This document shows, in pieces, positions 40,170-51,534 of a DNA stretch of 64,000 nt. Source of the DNA: Protula sp. h YS-2021 (taxonomy: Eukaryota; Annelida; Polychaeta; Sabellida; Serpulidae); contig OX457031.1 in the NCBI GenBank assembly GCA_949752745.1, positions 26,194,081-26,258,080 of the forward strand, written 5' to 3'. Each line of letters opens with the position of its first letter. Position 1 is the stretch's first letter. The position numbers were made by a program, and so were the translations under genes. The notes beneath the pieces were generated by a model. The model was not told where the DNA came from. It saw only the letters and a program-made list of their open reading frames with translations, and did not search any database.

Positions 40170-40740
40170 AAAATAATGCGCTTAAAATGGAATTCTGAAT
40201 AATATCAGCCCATATTAATACCAATAAAATGTTCATAAAACCTTATTACTTAAGCAGGGCAATTCTCGACAGTGCAATTGCCGAATGGGGCAATTCCTGA
40301 CAAACAAACGCTTACCACCTAGCACTGCAGTCGGGATCTGCCGTTGCGGACAAAAAGACACATCATGGATTACTGTGAGATAGAACTGTGTCATAGAATT
40401 GAAACTCTTGCAAGATACATTAAACGAGATTGAGACGTGGTGACATGGTGCTTGCAAAACAATAAAAAAGTGAATAAATTTAGAAGCATTATGATTTTAT
40501 TTGTTTCCTGTCATTTTTCTAAAAGATGAGAATTTTCCCAGTCGGCATTTGTTCGGGTCGCATAGCCTTGTCGGAAATTGCCTCGAATTCTCTTTGATTT
40601 ATTAGATACAATACTGACGTTTTAACTTGGTGAAGTGCTTTTTTATGGGTAAAATCGTACTTTGTTCTTCACTTCTATATGAGTTTCTCGTGATGAGGAA
40701 TGGTCACGTCTCCAGGATGACAGGGGACTTGGGCTTTTTG
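40170..40740. other. No gene recognised
   Basis: No exon or element end is supported. Confidence 0.5.
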
Positions 40741-41420
40741 TTATTGTTTTCTTGGCTTCTCCGCTTCTGCGCATCCCGATCCGGTCCAAATTGGAGAGGA
40801 GACTTGTTCTAAGATGAGCGAACCGTCTTTTGGCATAGTCTCAGTAGACGTCTCCCTCGAGGAGCTTGATGAGGAGACTTGTGCTTTGCCCTGACCCCCA
40901 TCCCCCCCCCCTCCGCTCTTGTCTGGTCTTAGCCCTGATCTTGTGCAAAATTTTCCAGTTCTTGGGAGAAATGGGAGCACTATGCACAAGTATTAAGCTG
41001 GGCAGCGGAATGCCATGGTACCTGTACACCTGTCATAGAGGGACTGCAGATTGAAGAGGTGTGGCTACAGGAAGATCTGGTCTTGTCTTGACTTGCTGGC
41101 TTGCTGTCAAAGCAAGCAGAAGAGAAGAATGAGTAATTAAATTGCCTGTAAAGTTATGCAACACATGTAAATTTTTTGGGCCCAATTAAGCTGCTTGTGG
41201 CATGATGAGTCTTGCGATATGACACCGAGCCCTTGTAGCAGCAGAGGAGGCTTGGCGTAGTGAGAAGTAACACACTGCGTACCGCCTACCCATAGCGAAC
41301 CTTAGGCATCAGGAGCCTGTGGGTCTGTGGGGCCATTGCACATTGTGTCTTTGGGCCCGTGGGAGCCCCACAGGTCCCAGTCCCATCACTAATAGGTTTA
41401 AAAGGGCCATGGCTTTCATG
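40741..41420 (-). mobile_element. DIRS ORF1/leader remnant, minus strand
   Basis: On the minus strand a frame near 40741-40830 reads SLILEQVSSPI, close to SVILQQVSTPI of the ORF1 at 23357, and continues with a similar spacing of acidic and basic residues. At 41310-41420 (upstream on that strand) lie CATGGCC, CATGAAAGCC and GGGCCC words like the DIRS leader. No terminus was found. It is a short, old fragment. Confidence 0.4.
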
Positions 41421-41606
41421 GACCCTGGGGTATATGACCCGAAAACAAACACATAAACAAACAACAAGCAAACACATCAGCCGTAAAATTAAATATGGAG
41501 AATAAACACTTTTTTAGAGTTTAGGGTTTTTATGAAGGAAAATGGGAATTCTATTTCTCAAAATTACTTCGCGACTGGATATTAAAATTCCACACATATT
41601 GCATTT

Positions 41607-41719
<113 letters not shown>

Positions 41720-42469
41720 TATTAAAAATTACGCATTTTGGCGCGACCAATCTTTCTCACTTTACTGTTTATGAGGGGAATTTCCAGCGCATTGTTTTTT
41801 CTGTTGTCATCAAAAAAAGTCAACACTATTTATAACGCGCAAAAGATTTCATTTAGTGACCTTAATGTGCCGTAAAATACCACATATATTAAAAGCAGAG
41901 CGCCAGTGTGAAAAGTGAGTTTTTTGTTACAGCTTTTTTAACGTGCATGCCATATTTTTGCGCTGTGTTAATAAAGAGACCATTAAACTCTACACAAAGC
42001 GGCTTCTGAGTTGTTCGAGGGCATCGTGAGACTACCCAACAAACATGAGAAGTCCAAATAGATAGTGAATACACCTCTCGACTCCAGGCCTAATACACGT
42101 AAAGCAAACGTGCCTATGCAAAAAAAAGAAGAAGTCACGACGTCTGTCATCCAGTTTGCAACCTTTTCCAAAAAGAAAGTTGCAGCTGGTTGTTTTCACT
42201 CTCAACCAATCAAACATCTTTGTCTCGTCTATTAAACGTCTTTGTCGCAGCGTTGGATAGGCGTCTGGATTTGGTTGAAGTTGACGCAACTTGGATGGCA
42301 ACCATAAATATCCTGTTCATCTTTTACTGACCAGATTTGGCTTAATCTTTTGATAAATAAGTAAACATGATGATTTAAAAATAAGAATCTGAGACGCCCG
42401 CATTTTTTTGTCACCTGCGTTTGAAAAACAAAGATGAAAAGTGAATTCCTACCTATTCTAACATACAGG
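41720..42469. other. No gene recognised
   Basis: ACGTC words near 42135-42145 and 42235-42250 suggest that the MITE at 42470 may extend left, but I cannot place its left end. Confidence 0.4.
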
Positions 42470-42655
42470 ATTATTCAAGGAAGGAGAGCTAAAATGTCGG
42501 CGTCAATGGTATCTCAGAAATGTCGATTTTCAATGACGCTCCCCCGACGTCTAACCCACATCAAGGACAGACGTTATTTCAACAACCAAACCCCGACGCT
42601 GATCCGATGTGTCGTCATGCAGGTTCGTGTGAAATTAAATGTTCACTGGGTAATG
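42470..42655. mobile_element. ACGTC-rich MITE fragment (right end)
   Basis: Contains CCGACGTCTAACC, CAGACGTTATTTCAACAACC and GATCCGATGTG. It ends with TTCACTGGGTAATG, like the TTTACTGGGTAA terminus at 32587. A minisatellite begins exactly at this terminus. Confidence 0.5.
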
Positions 42656-42830
42656 ACTTATAGATATAGGAAATACTGAATAATGATTTGTAGACATAGG
42701 AAATACTGGGTAATGACTTATAGAGATAGGAAATACTGAATAATGACTTGTAGCCATACCAAGTACTGGGTAATGACTTATAGATATAGGAAATACTGGT
42801 TAATGACTGCAGACATAGGAAATACTGGAA
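42645..42830. repeat. Minisatellite, unit about 30 bp, 6 copies
   Basis: The unit is ACTGGGTAATGACTTATAGA then TATAGGAAAT, with variants ACTGAATAATGATTTG and ACTGGTTAATGACTGC. The first unit begins in the last bases of the preceding MITE. Confidence 0.9.
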
Positions 42831-42834
42831 CAAC

Positions 42835-44490
42835 GAAATAAGAACAACAAAATATAAAAGCTAAAACAGAAGAAAAAAATGTAAACTTTGTTTAATAAAA
42901 TGAAATTATAATGAAAAATGCAATTGATGTGTTGGTTCCTGCAACACATGACCTAAGTTTAGCAATGACGGAAACAGAGAAACAAGAAGCAATAAAGGAA
43001 CAGAGAAAAAATCAAAAATATTTTTTGACACAATACAGATTACTTTTCCATTGAGATTCTTGGGTATCACTAATAACCGAAATACTTCCCCTTCTAATTA
43101 TACCGGGCTTTATTTTGATTAACACATTTAAGGTGAAGAATTATGCAAGACAGAAGAGTTCTACCCTGTCAAAAGCTTCACGGGTAATGACCCAAAACGC
43201 TATGACCATTAAAGAAGAAGCATAGGACATCCCTCAGTCCATGCCTTGACATTCAACGACGTCGAAGTATAGACTTCTATTCAATCATTTAAACTTGTTT
43301 TTTTTTTTTTGCCTGCATCGTTTACTTGACCATACAGTACTCCGCTGCCAATATGCTATGGATCCTAAAGGCAGTGATTGAATTAAAACTGATCGCCGCA
43401 GCCCACCTCCACCCGCCCCCCTACCCCTACCCCTATTCCACTTTCTACCAAAGACTGACAGTTGTTTCTTTCACAGATGTTTGACCTGAACAGAATATCA
43501 AGTGGTCTACGGAGGGACGAAAGAATAACGACAGTTGTTTTGAAAAATTGAAAATTAACTATTTGTTGCAGGGCAAACTATATTATGGATATCGGGCTTC
43601 CACATGACTTACCCAGGATGCCACGGTAAAACATTCCTGACACATACTGAACCAAGAAACAAAGTATATGGGGCAATTTGTTACATCTAAGGCTTTGTTT
43701 ATACTTTTCCGAATCTTTGTGAAGGAGCAACGTCACAAATTTTATGGTGTTGTGGGCAGATAAATTCGAAACGTTTCCGAAGCTCAATGGCTGGTATCTT
43801 AATGTTGTGTTTTTTTTTCTTACTCCAGCATCTGCAAAGCGATCCAATCACAGCAGTTTCTGAACGGCGATTTTTCAACGTCACACAACGTCGACACAAA
43901 GGCAATGTCTGGAACTGGCATACACTTAAACTACTGTGATTGTTTGTGTACCAAACTGCTCATACGGTGGAAAAACATGAAAAAAGCCTATACAGTGTAC
44001 AGTTCATTTATTTAAGCAGGTGCCAAACAAAGGCGCCGTAGTTACGACATCATCGCAGCATATAAAAAAAAGAAACTTTGGAAGAATCTAAAATTGGCAA
44101 AACAGCATAATACTTCACTCAACGTTGCTTGAGCTTCTTTGTGTCAGTGGGCAATCTCGTACGGAAGAGTAATGATGCCTTACTGCTGTGATGCGTATTC
44201 TGTCTCATTATATTAATTAATCATAATTTAATTAAATAGTTTTGGAGCTAATGGGAATTTTTACCTACAATAACAGGCCCTGTTATTTTTCCTTTGTTTT
44301 TATTGTTTTAATTTTCTTTTAATCACTTTATCAAAATTTAAATACAGATCGAAAATTAATTACATGCAATATAAAAATAATATTTTTAGAGGCGCTTTTT
44401 GCTCATTACAATAAATCAGATCTCTACCATCCAATTTAAAGTATAAATTGGGCGATCTTTGAACTTTGTACTATCCTTAATAACTCGACC
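42835..44490. other. No gene recognised
   Basis: ACGTCG words at 43258-43264 and 43879-43893 may be scraps of the same MITE family. Minus-strand frames at 43578-43905 have no known motif. This stretch includes the proximal 5' flank of the gene that starts near 44530. Confidence 0.45.
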
Positions 44491-44496
44491 TATATG

Positions 44497-44504
44497 TATA
44501 TAAA
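44497..44504 (+). promoter_or_regulatory. TATA box of the cysteine-rich peptide gene
   Basis: TATATAAA, followed about 25-35 bp later by a plausible start region (CTAACCTCTAAGAAAAGC). A strong exon donor comes 75 bp after that. Confidence 0.5.
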
Positions 44505-44529
44505 CCCCTTCATGACTAACCTCTAAGAA

Positions 44530-44607
44530 AAGCGCAAACGGATGCCGAAGTGATCGAACATCGACGATTTACAAAAATTCGTGGTTGACACGGCTGTAAT
44601 ATACAAG
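44530..44607 (+). other. Predicted non-coding exon 1 of the cysteine-rich peptide gene
   Basis: The 5' limit is inferred from the TATA box. The 3' limit is the donor ATATACAAG then GTGAGT, a near-consensus site. It contains a three-codon upstream frame (ATG CCG AAG TGA, 44542-44553). It would join to the acceptor TTCATTTCAG ending at 47492, across a 2.9-kb intron. Confidence 0.45.
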
Positions 44608-44904
44608 GTGAGTTTGATTTTTGTTGATTTTATCTGATGTTTAAGTCACATGATTTTAAATGGTGTTTAAATAATAAAAAAAAAAAAATTCAGAGCAGAC
44701 GGAATGGTTTCTTCATCTTCCTTTGCCCTTCGCTCGTCCTTATCTCTTTTTCTCTCAGTTACTCAGTTATTTAGTTATTATGTTTTTTTATTGCCAGAAT
44801 AATTTTGAATGAGAAGTTAAAAATGAAGAAAAGAGCCACAACAATATCGAAACAAATGATTGGTTGAGAAAACCTCTCTCTGCAGTGAATGGTTCGACTC
44901 AACA

Positions 44905-45132
44905 AAAAAAAAAAAAAAAAAAAGTTTCCAACAACGAATTTCAAAGCATTTAATCTGTGGCCTCCTGAAAAAGTCCCCTCCTGAAAAGAGTCCCCAATTG
45001 AAAAGAGCCACTTCGTAAAAGAGTCCCTTCCTGAAAAGAGTCCCCTCCTGGTAAGAGTCCCTTCTTGGAAAGAGTCCTAAGCATGAAACTGAAAGTTTCC
45101 TGAAAAAAGTCACCTCTTGTAAAGAGTACTCT
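44905..45132. repeat. Poly-A tract and 18-bp minisatellite in intron 1
   Basis: Poly-A at 44905-44923. Then, from 44961 to 45132, about nine degenerate units of TCCTGAAAAGAGTCCCCT. The Phe/Arg/Lys-rich minus-strand frame at 44817-45215 is a product of this repeat. Confidence 0.8.
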
Positions 45133-46399
45133 TTCAGCATTTTATGTCGGGTAAAAAGACTCCCTTCCTTCTTGAATTTGTGTACAAGGTGACCTCCCCT
45201 ACCGTAATCCGTCAAAAATATGTTCTACAAATAAGCCGTAACTGAACCGGAAGGGAATAAAATGACTGGATAGAAACTGCAACAATACCGTAGCTTGTGG
45301 CAGTGCTGCTGCAGTTTGTTTCAAAGACAACTGCAGAACACTGTAAAAAGAATCACTACTTTAATGATTTAACACATCAACTACAAACTCACTGCATTTA
45401 ACCGCATTGATACCGATGTTTGGCTTTTTCTCAAAAGCTGGTACAGGATACATACCGGTAACTGAGACCACTACGAAAAATTACAGTTGTACCGAATTCA
45501 CATCTTTTCGTCAAAACTGCAGTCCTACCGCAATCTATTTTTATCTAAAGCATGTCAAAGCACCTGTATGCCAAAAATAACCGCAATATTTCGAATTAAT
45601 ACATATAACAATTGAGGTCACTAATGACTGTTAGAAACGTATTGCGCACTGGAAAAGAGAAAGAGAAACACAGACAATACAAAACGGTCTACTAATTAAA
45701 GGTTATTGACAACCTGAAAAAAGTCTAGTCAACAGCAATTCAAGACACACTGCATGTGTAAAGTTACTTAGCTAAGTAGTCTTTTCTTTCTTCATCATGG
45801 AAGGTATTGTTCTTAAATTTTAATATTTCTATTAATTTCAGTAATTAGATAGGAGGACAGGGATCAAGATGTTGTAAATTTTAGTTTTATTTATTTAACC
45901 AGGATACGTGCATGCTTAGTATGAAGCAAAAAAAAATAACCGCACCTTCCCACCCCTCTTCTTCCCATGAATGATTTAAAGGCTATCTACAAAAGACTAA
46001 ATAAAGCATATGAAGATTAAGTTACGGAGAGAACAATGACTCTGTTGGCAAACAATAATACTTTGGAATTTCAAAAAATAGACTTGCCAGGATATGCATT
46101 TCTCCCACTACATCAGTCATTGTTACTGGTAGTTTGCAGTTTTGCTTTTGTTATCTGAATTGGTAATATTTGGTATGCTGCATTCCCGCAAGCAGCAAGG
46201 TCCTTTCGGTATCGTCATAAATCAACTGGAAGTCGGTATGCAGGGGCACTGGTGTTGGAGGGGGGGTGGGTGAGGGGTGTTGGCGGCATTTCATTTATTG
46301 GCTGCTGAGAGCATAGCAACCATTTTTTTCAGAAGTCAGTAATAATGAAGTCAATAAAAGCCTTTCTGTGTTTTAGTTCTCAGTGAGTTTTATCAAAAC
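45133..46399. other. Intron 1 interior, nothing recognised
   Basis: No exon or element end is supported. A G-rich patch lies at 46258-46280. Confidence 0.45.
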
Positions 46400-46438
<39 letters not shown>

Positions 46439-46442
46439 AATA

Positions 46443-46477
<35 letters not shown>

Positions 46478-46484
46478 CACGATC

Positions 46485-46579
<95 letters not shown>
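46400..46579. repeat. (AAT)n-(ATG)n compound microsatellite
   Basis: AAT units then ATG units with one interruption near 46476-46487. The poly-Met and poly-Ile frames are artefacts. Confidence 0.97.
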
Positions 46580-46860
46580 CTACCTAGAATGTTTCACCAT
46601 TGTATCTTACAAATGTGTGATTTTTCTTCCCTTTTTAAATTGCCATGGCTTTCACCAGTTTCACTAAAAATTAAGCTAGTTGTATAGAGTCTGATGCATT
46701 TATATTGCAGGCCATATCGCTCGATTATTCATTAAATTCATTCATTCGCTGAGAAAATGCTGATGAACGACAATTAAAATTTTTCCGTCACAAACTTCAG
46801 TTACCAAGGAAATTTAAAACATAAAATAGGACAATTTCTTTACCGTAACCCAGAAATCTT

Positions 46861-47452
46861 CCCAGCAAACATCAAGACGTCAGAATGACGCCGGGTCGAC
46901 GTCGTGACCCGACGTTTCCGACGTCGGACTGACGTGCCGGTTTTGGTTGTATATGAAATGGAACCGACGTCGGGTTTTCAACGTCAGAATGATGTCGGGT
47001 TCCGACCTAAATCCGACGTCGGAATTAAGTCGGTTCTAGGTTGTATATGAGATTGGAACCGACGTCGGATTCCGACCTGAAACTGACTAGAGTTATATAA
47101 TTAATAGATAATTAATCATTCAACTGCTGTTGTGAAATACATACGAAAGCATTTTCCATGTAAATTTTTACAATGTGGGAAGAAAAATACCGACGCGCCA
47201 TTAAAATTCCAAAATTTTCATGCAAAAATTACGTTTTTTCTTCCTTTTTTTCAAAATGACTTCCATTTCCGGTGAGCGATAATAAATGTTCATCGCTTTT
47301 TGGTCGTTTTTGAAACGCCGGAATGAAGTCAGAAAACCGACGACGTCGGAATATAGTCGGGTTTGGGGGAATAGGTCAGAATATGGTTGTGAAGTCATTG
47401 CGCCCAAAATCCAACCTTTTTCAACCAAAAAAGACGTCGGTTGTTTGCTGGG
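46861..47452. mobile_element. ACGTCGG-rich TIR element in intron 1 of the peptide gene
   Basis: The left terminus is CCCAGCAAACATCAAGACGT. The right terminus is its near complement (CCCAGCAAACAACCGACGTC on the minus strand). The interior has many palindromic GACGTC and CCGACGTCGG words, densest in the first 230 bp. No transposase frame is present. The right end is 45 bp upstream of the coding exon start codon. It is related in style to the other ACGTC elements but has a different terminus. Confidence 0.75.
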
Positions 47453-47492
47453 TTAGATACACAATTATATTCTTGAAAATTGTTCATTTCAG

Positions 47493-47597
47493 AGACAATG
47501 AAGTACGCAGTATTTGCGGTTGTACTGTTGGTGCTTGTCATAGTAATACACAGCGCCAGTATCGATAGTGACTTAGACCTGGTCGAACAAGTATTGG
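47493..47597 (+). other. Peptide gene exon 2 (signal peptide)
   Basis: The acceptor TTGTTCATTTCAG ends at 47492 and the ATG is five bases into the exon. The donor is TTGG then GTAAGT. It encodes the signal peptide and most of the acidic pro-segment. Confidence 0.75.
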
Positions 47598-49246
47598 GTA
47601 AGTACCTGCAACAACAAAAACCTAATCGAATGCAACCCAGACTTACGCATTGTAAATAATTATCATCCTCATTATTGTCATTATTTCTTTTGTTCGAACG
47701 CTGTTTTCCGCACATCCAATCCAAAACCGCAAATAAACAGAAAATGTGGACTTATGTGAGAATTGTGAGAATGAATAGTATTTCGGCGGATAGATGTTTC
47801 AAAAAGCAGAATTGTGAAAATAAAGCTTATCAAGAAGTTGATTAAGCCTCAATGTTTAGCTTAAACTCCTGTTATAGCCCTCTCAGGCTATTACAGGAAT
47901 CCGATATAACATTTTCTTTCCGATTTCCAGACGTCTTCAGTTATCGCCTTTTTTTATTTTGACAGAGATTTGTAAATAGTTTTAAAAAAACACACATTTT
48001 GAGTTGCAAAAAATTCTGTGATGGTTTTAAGTTCTGTTTTACCATAACATCTTACTAGTATCGTGGGAGCGGTTTCTTTTAAAACTTAACTCCTTGTTGA
48101 GAAGGATCCTTTGTATTCCATTGAGTCTTCACTGGAACATCCATTTCCTTTTTGAGACCAGTCTTTCCGAGTGTGTTGTTTATGTATTAATATACCATAT
48201 TAGTTCGTCATAAGTTTTATGTAAATGCCAACAATGTAAAACATAGAATTTTCATCTTCATCCAATTGAAATTATAAGTTGGAAACCATATGTTAGTCAG
48301 AAAGTAATCAGATTTGAAATCTCCGTGTGGCAATGCACATGTTGTTTATTAACCAGAATATCTACACAACTGTGAAAAAGCAGTTAGGTTTATGATTGCT
48401 AAAAGAATATTTGAAATGTAAATAAATATCAGTTTCTAAACCGAGATAGCTAAATACTAAAAAATGTCACTATTTAATGGAATCGTAAATTTGGCACTGA
48501 ATAAATGTCAGGAAGCAAAAGTAACGCAAAAAATTTCACTGTGTGAAAGTTCGAGAGAAAAATGAAACGCGATTGTTCTTATTCACAGGAGCAAGGATAA
48601 GGCGTGATGGCAAATGCGAGGAGTGTAGATGCAGAAAGAAAGATGAATGCACTCTTACTTGCAAACGTCAATGTAAAGGTTAGTTGTTTGGGTTTCATAT
48701 TAAGGTCTCTTTCTGGTCTAGTTGACATCTTTCAGCTTCATATCAATTTTAAATTAAAAAAACCCTGAAGAGTAAAGCCGTTTTTAAATATTCGAATTTT
48801 TAAACATTTGTAAAACTTTGTTGTCAATCTCCCTGCTAATTGAATAGCTAAATCGCCGAGAATTCAGTAGTTAGATTTGATAATCACGATTGCAAATTTA
48901 TTCTTTCCAAACGTGTATTTGCGTCATTTATATATTAATTCATAAGGTTTAACGGTACCTGGAATGACGTTTTACATTACTTTTAGAGATCACCAGATTA
49001 CAGTGTATATTTTTGCTTAAATTTTCTTAGTTCTGTATTTGAAGCACGGCAGCATAAGGTCCTATTTTGATTCCCATTTCCTCATTTTTGTTGTCCAATG
49101 TCATGTATATTGTATATAAAACCATATTGAATAACACAAAAAACAAACACTCCTTGATTAAATAAGGATGCTCTTCAACAGTCACTCTTTGGTTGGTGTG
49201 TTATACAGAAGATGACAGAGACCGTGATAACGATGGAAGAGATTGA
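47498..49246 (+). CDS. Secreted six-cysteine peptide precursor, 3 coding exons
   Basis: Coding exons are 47498-47597, 48589-48678 and 49209-49246 (TGA), joined by phase-1 introns with good GT-AG ends (GTAAGT, GTTAGT; CACAG, ATACAG). The predicted precursor has 75 residues. Residues 1-20 are a clear signal peptide (MKYAVFAVVLLVLVIVIHSA). Residues 21-39 are an acidic pro-segment ending in RIRR, a likely dibasic or furin-type cleavage site. Residues 40-63 are a cationic core with six cysteines at 43, 46, 48, 54, 58 and 62 (C-x2-C-x-C-x5-C-x3-C-x3-C). Residues 64-75 are an Asp/Arg-rich acidic tail. The design is that of a small secreted cystine-rich peptide (antimicrobial, signalling or venom-like). 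I do not recognise the cysteine pattern and make no functional claim. Each exon is too short to appear as an ORF by itself. Confidence 0.75.
48589..48678 (+). other. Peptide gene exon 3 (cysteine core)
   Basis: 90 nt, phase 1 at both ends, and it carries all six cysteines. The acceptor is TTCTTATTCACAG and the donor is TAAAG then GTTAGT. If the intron were retained, translation would stop two codons later (GGT TAG). Confidence 0.75.
49209..49246 (+). other. Peptide gene exon 4 (acidic tail)
   Basis: The acceptor is GGTGTGTTATACAG. It encodes a short Asp/Arg-rich tail and TGA at 49244-49246. Confidence 0.6.
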
Positions 49247-49297
49247 GTGGAGGGTGTATAGCAGAAAGAGATCAGCAGCTGATGGTTTGGTATTATT

Positions 49298-49303
49298 ATT
49301 AAA
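49298..49303 (+). terminator. Putative polyadenylation hexamer ATTAAA
   Basis: The common variant hexamer, 52 nt after the stop codon of the peptide gene. The nearest AATAAA is at 50097-50102. Confidence 0.4.
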
Positions 49304-49371
49304 GTTCATGTAAAATATATAAAATATTTAAGTAGGACACGGTCTGCACAGAAAAACAGTAATTATTGAAT

Positions 49372-49760
49372 GGCAGTCTCTGTCGGTCCCTCTGTCTACC
49401 GTTCTATCTATTCTTATGTATGCCTCTCTACCTATCGCTCTATATTTCTATCTAGTATCTGTCTATCTATCTCTACATCTATCCATTTATCTGTTTGTCT
49501 GTGTATCTATTTATCTATCTCTCTATTTGTTCGTTCATTCGTCTCTTATCTAGTCATCTGTCTTTCAACTGATTCACTCAATCAGCTTTTAGTCATACAT
49601 CTGTCGATCTGTATCCATCTGGTTACCTGTCCCTCTTTCTATGTTACCTATCTGGTTACCTATCCAACTATTGATCTGTCCGTCCACCTGGTTACCTATC
49701 CCTCTATTGATATGTCCATCTTGTTACCTATCCCTCTATTGACCGGTTCATCTGATTATC
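49372..49760. repeat. Degenerate (TCTA/TCTG)n tract passing into a minisatellite of about 37 bp
   Basis: 49372-49560 is eroded tetranucleotide repeat. 49610-49760 contains about four copies of a unit with CTGGTTACCTATCCCTCTAT and TGATNTGTCCAT words. The 137-codon Ser/Tyr/Leu-rich frame across it is a product of the repeat. Confidence 0.8.
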
Positions 49761-49764
49761 TTTA

Positions 49765-51534
49765 CATATATTTGTGTTTTTAAGTCTCTAAGTATGCATC
49801 TGTGTTGTCGCTATGTCTATCACTAGGTAAACAATTGAATGGGTTTTCTGTGTACCATTCCAGCATATCTGGACATGAATTACTGATCGATGAAGTATGA
49901 ATATGGATTACAGAAAAATTGACGATCTTCTGCTTTCTTAATCGGCGTCACTAAATCTTAACATATACTTTTATGTTGATTTTTATCAGAAGAAGTTTAT
50001 TCTATATAGTTTACCTTTGTATTAGTGTCTGTGAACAAATACCAAATTTGCTTTTAATCATTACATGTTACAATGTTACAATGCATTAGAGTAGACAATA
50101 AAATTTAATAATAAAGCCAGTATTTATTGCAATTAGAATTATCGACCTTAAACATTTCATCAAACCACGTTTGAGCTAGACTGCTCAGCTTACAAGTAAA
50201 GATGCTTTGTGTGGAATATCTATTTGCAATCATTTCAGAATGTTATTGGTGATGAAAAATATATGCTGCAACCTTCATAAACAGTACTATCTTTGCAGCA
50301 TAATTTCACATGAGCTTATTGGTCTTAAAACCAAATGATTACAGTACGATTAAAATTGGCTTTACAAACTAATTGCTAATAATTTCACTGTGTGTGTGCT
50401 TCCGCGAGAGCTTATTAAAAGGTAAAAAATATATTGTATAACCAGCGATTAAGTTACTATATTTATTTTTAACTGTTTGAATTTATTATTTAGATATAAA
50501 CGAAACTTAATCTTTCTGAAATAAGCCAGTTTGTACATTTCTGGGAACAACAAATTCGAATCACAGTTTTGCTTTGGGTTCATAGCAAAAAATAGGCTAC
50601 CAGCCAATGGATGTGAACAAATATATGTGAGAAGCACCAAACATAAGACTCACTCTGCAGTTCATAAATACAATTAGTTGAGTTATAAAAGTTTTGAAAA
50701 TTTTGTTCTCTACACCATATAAAATGTTACTAACAGAATTTCAAAGTTGTCGAGAAATATCAACTGTTATGTGATTTATTTTAAAAGTGCTTCATGTTGC
50801 TGATATCGTCTGTTGTTAAGTCATTTTAACCCATTTTTGAAAAAGGCACCCGATCATCTAAATTAAATTAAAATTAAGGGAGTGTAAGTTGAAAATATAA
50901 GATGTAATGCCTGTTTCAGATCGGAAAGAATCAGTGTTCAGGTTCAGAATATTTTTTAATCTACCCCAGTTCTGCTTTAGCCTTGCAAAGTGATTGCTTA
51001 TTTCAATGTGGAATTATATAAATAAACATGAATATAAAACTACAGTTTGTATATCTTTATTTGTCAAAAAAGCCTCAATCGTCTTTAATAATATCTAGAT
51101 ACGATTCTTAAAGTGTTCCCCACTTACAACAAGAAAGAATGAAGATATAACACGTAGCAATGCTTATAATATACTGTATTTGGTGTCACAATTTATTCTA
51201 AATTAAAAAGAAAGTGTTGTCTTTTAAGAATGCATTTAAGACTATTAAGAGAACACACTTATGGCTCATGCCACGTTGCTGACAGGACTGGCTTGGCATA
51301 ACCTATATGCTTATGTAATGGGAGATTAAAGTTATTAAAGTGTATTCTTTTAAGTTTTTTACACAGTTGGAATTAAAGTCCTCTTAATGCACCCACAAAG
51401 TAACACAAGACGGCTCAACACCGAAAAGTCTATCCTGGACTTGACTGACTAAGATTGTTGAACGAAATCCATTTAGTATGGTGGAGATGGAATATCAAAA
51501 TTTATTTGTCCAATATATATATATATAGACTTCC
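49765..51534. other. No gene recognised
   Basis: AT-rich. No exon or element end is supported. A short AT run lies at 51513-51526. Confidence 0.5.

Noticed and set aside
44817..45215. 132-codon minus-strand frame
   Set aside because: A translation of the 18-bp minisatellite and a poly-A tract within intron 1.
49370..49783. 137-codon Ser/Tyr-rich frame
   Set aside because: Arises from the degenerate TCTA/TCTG tract and the adjoining minisatellite.
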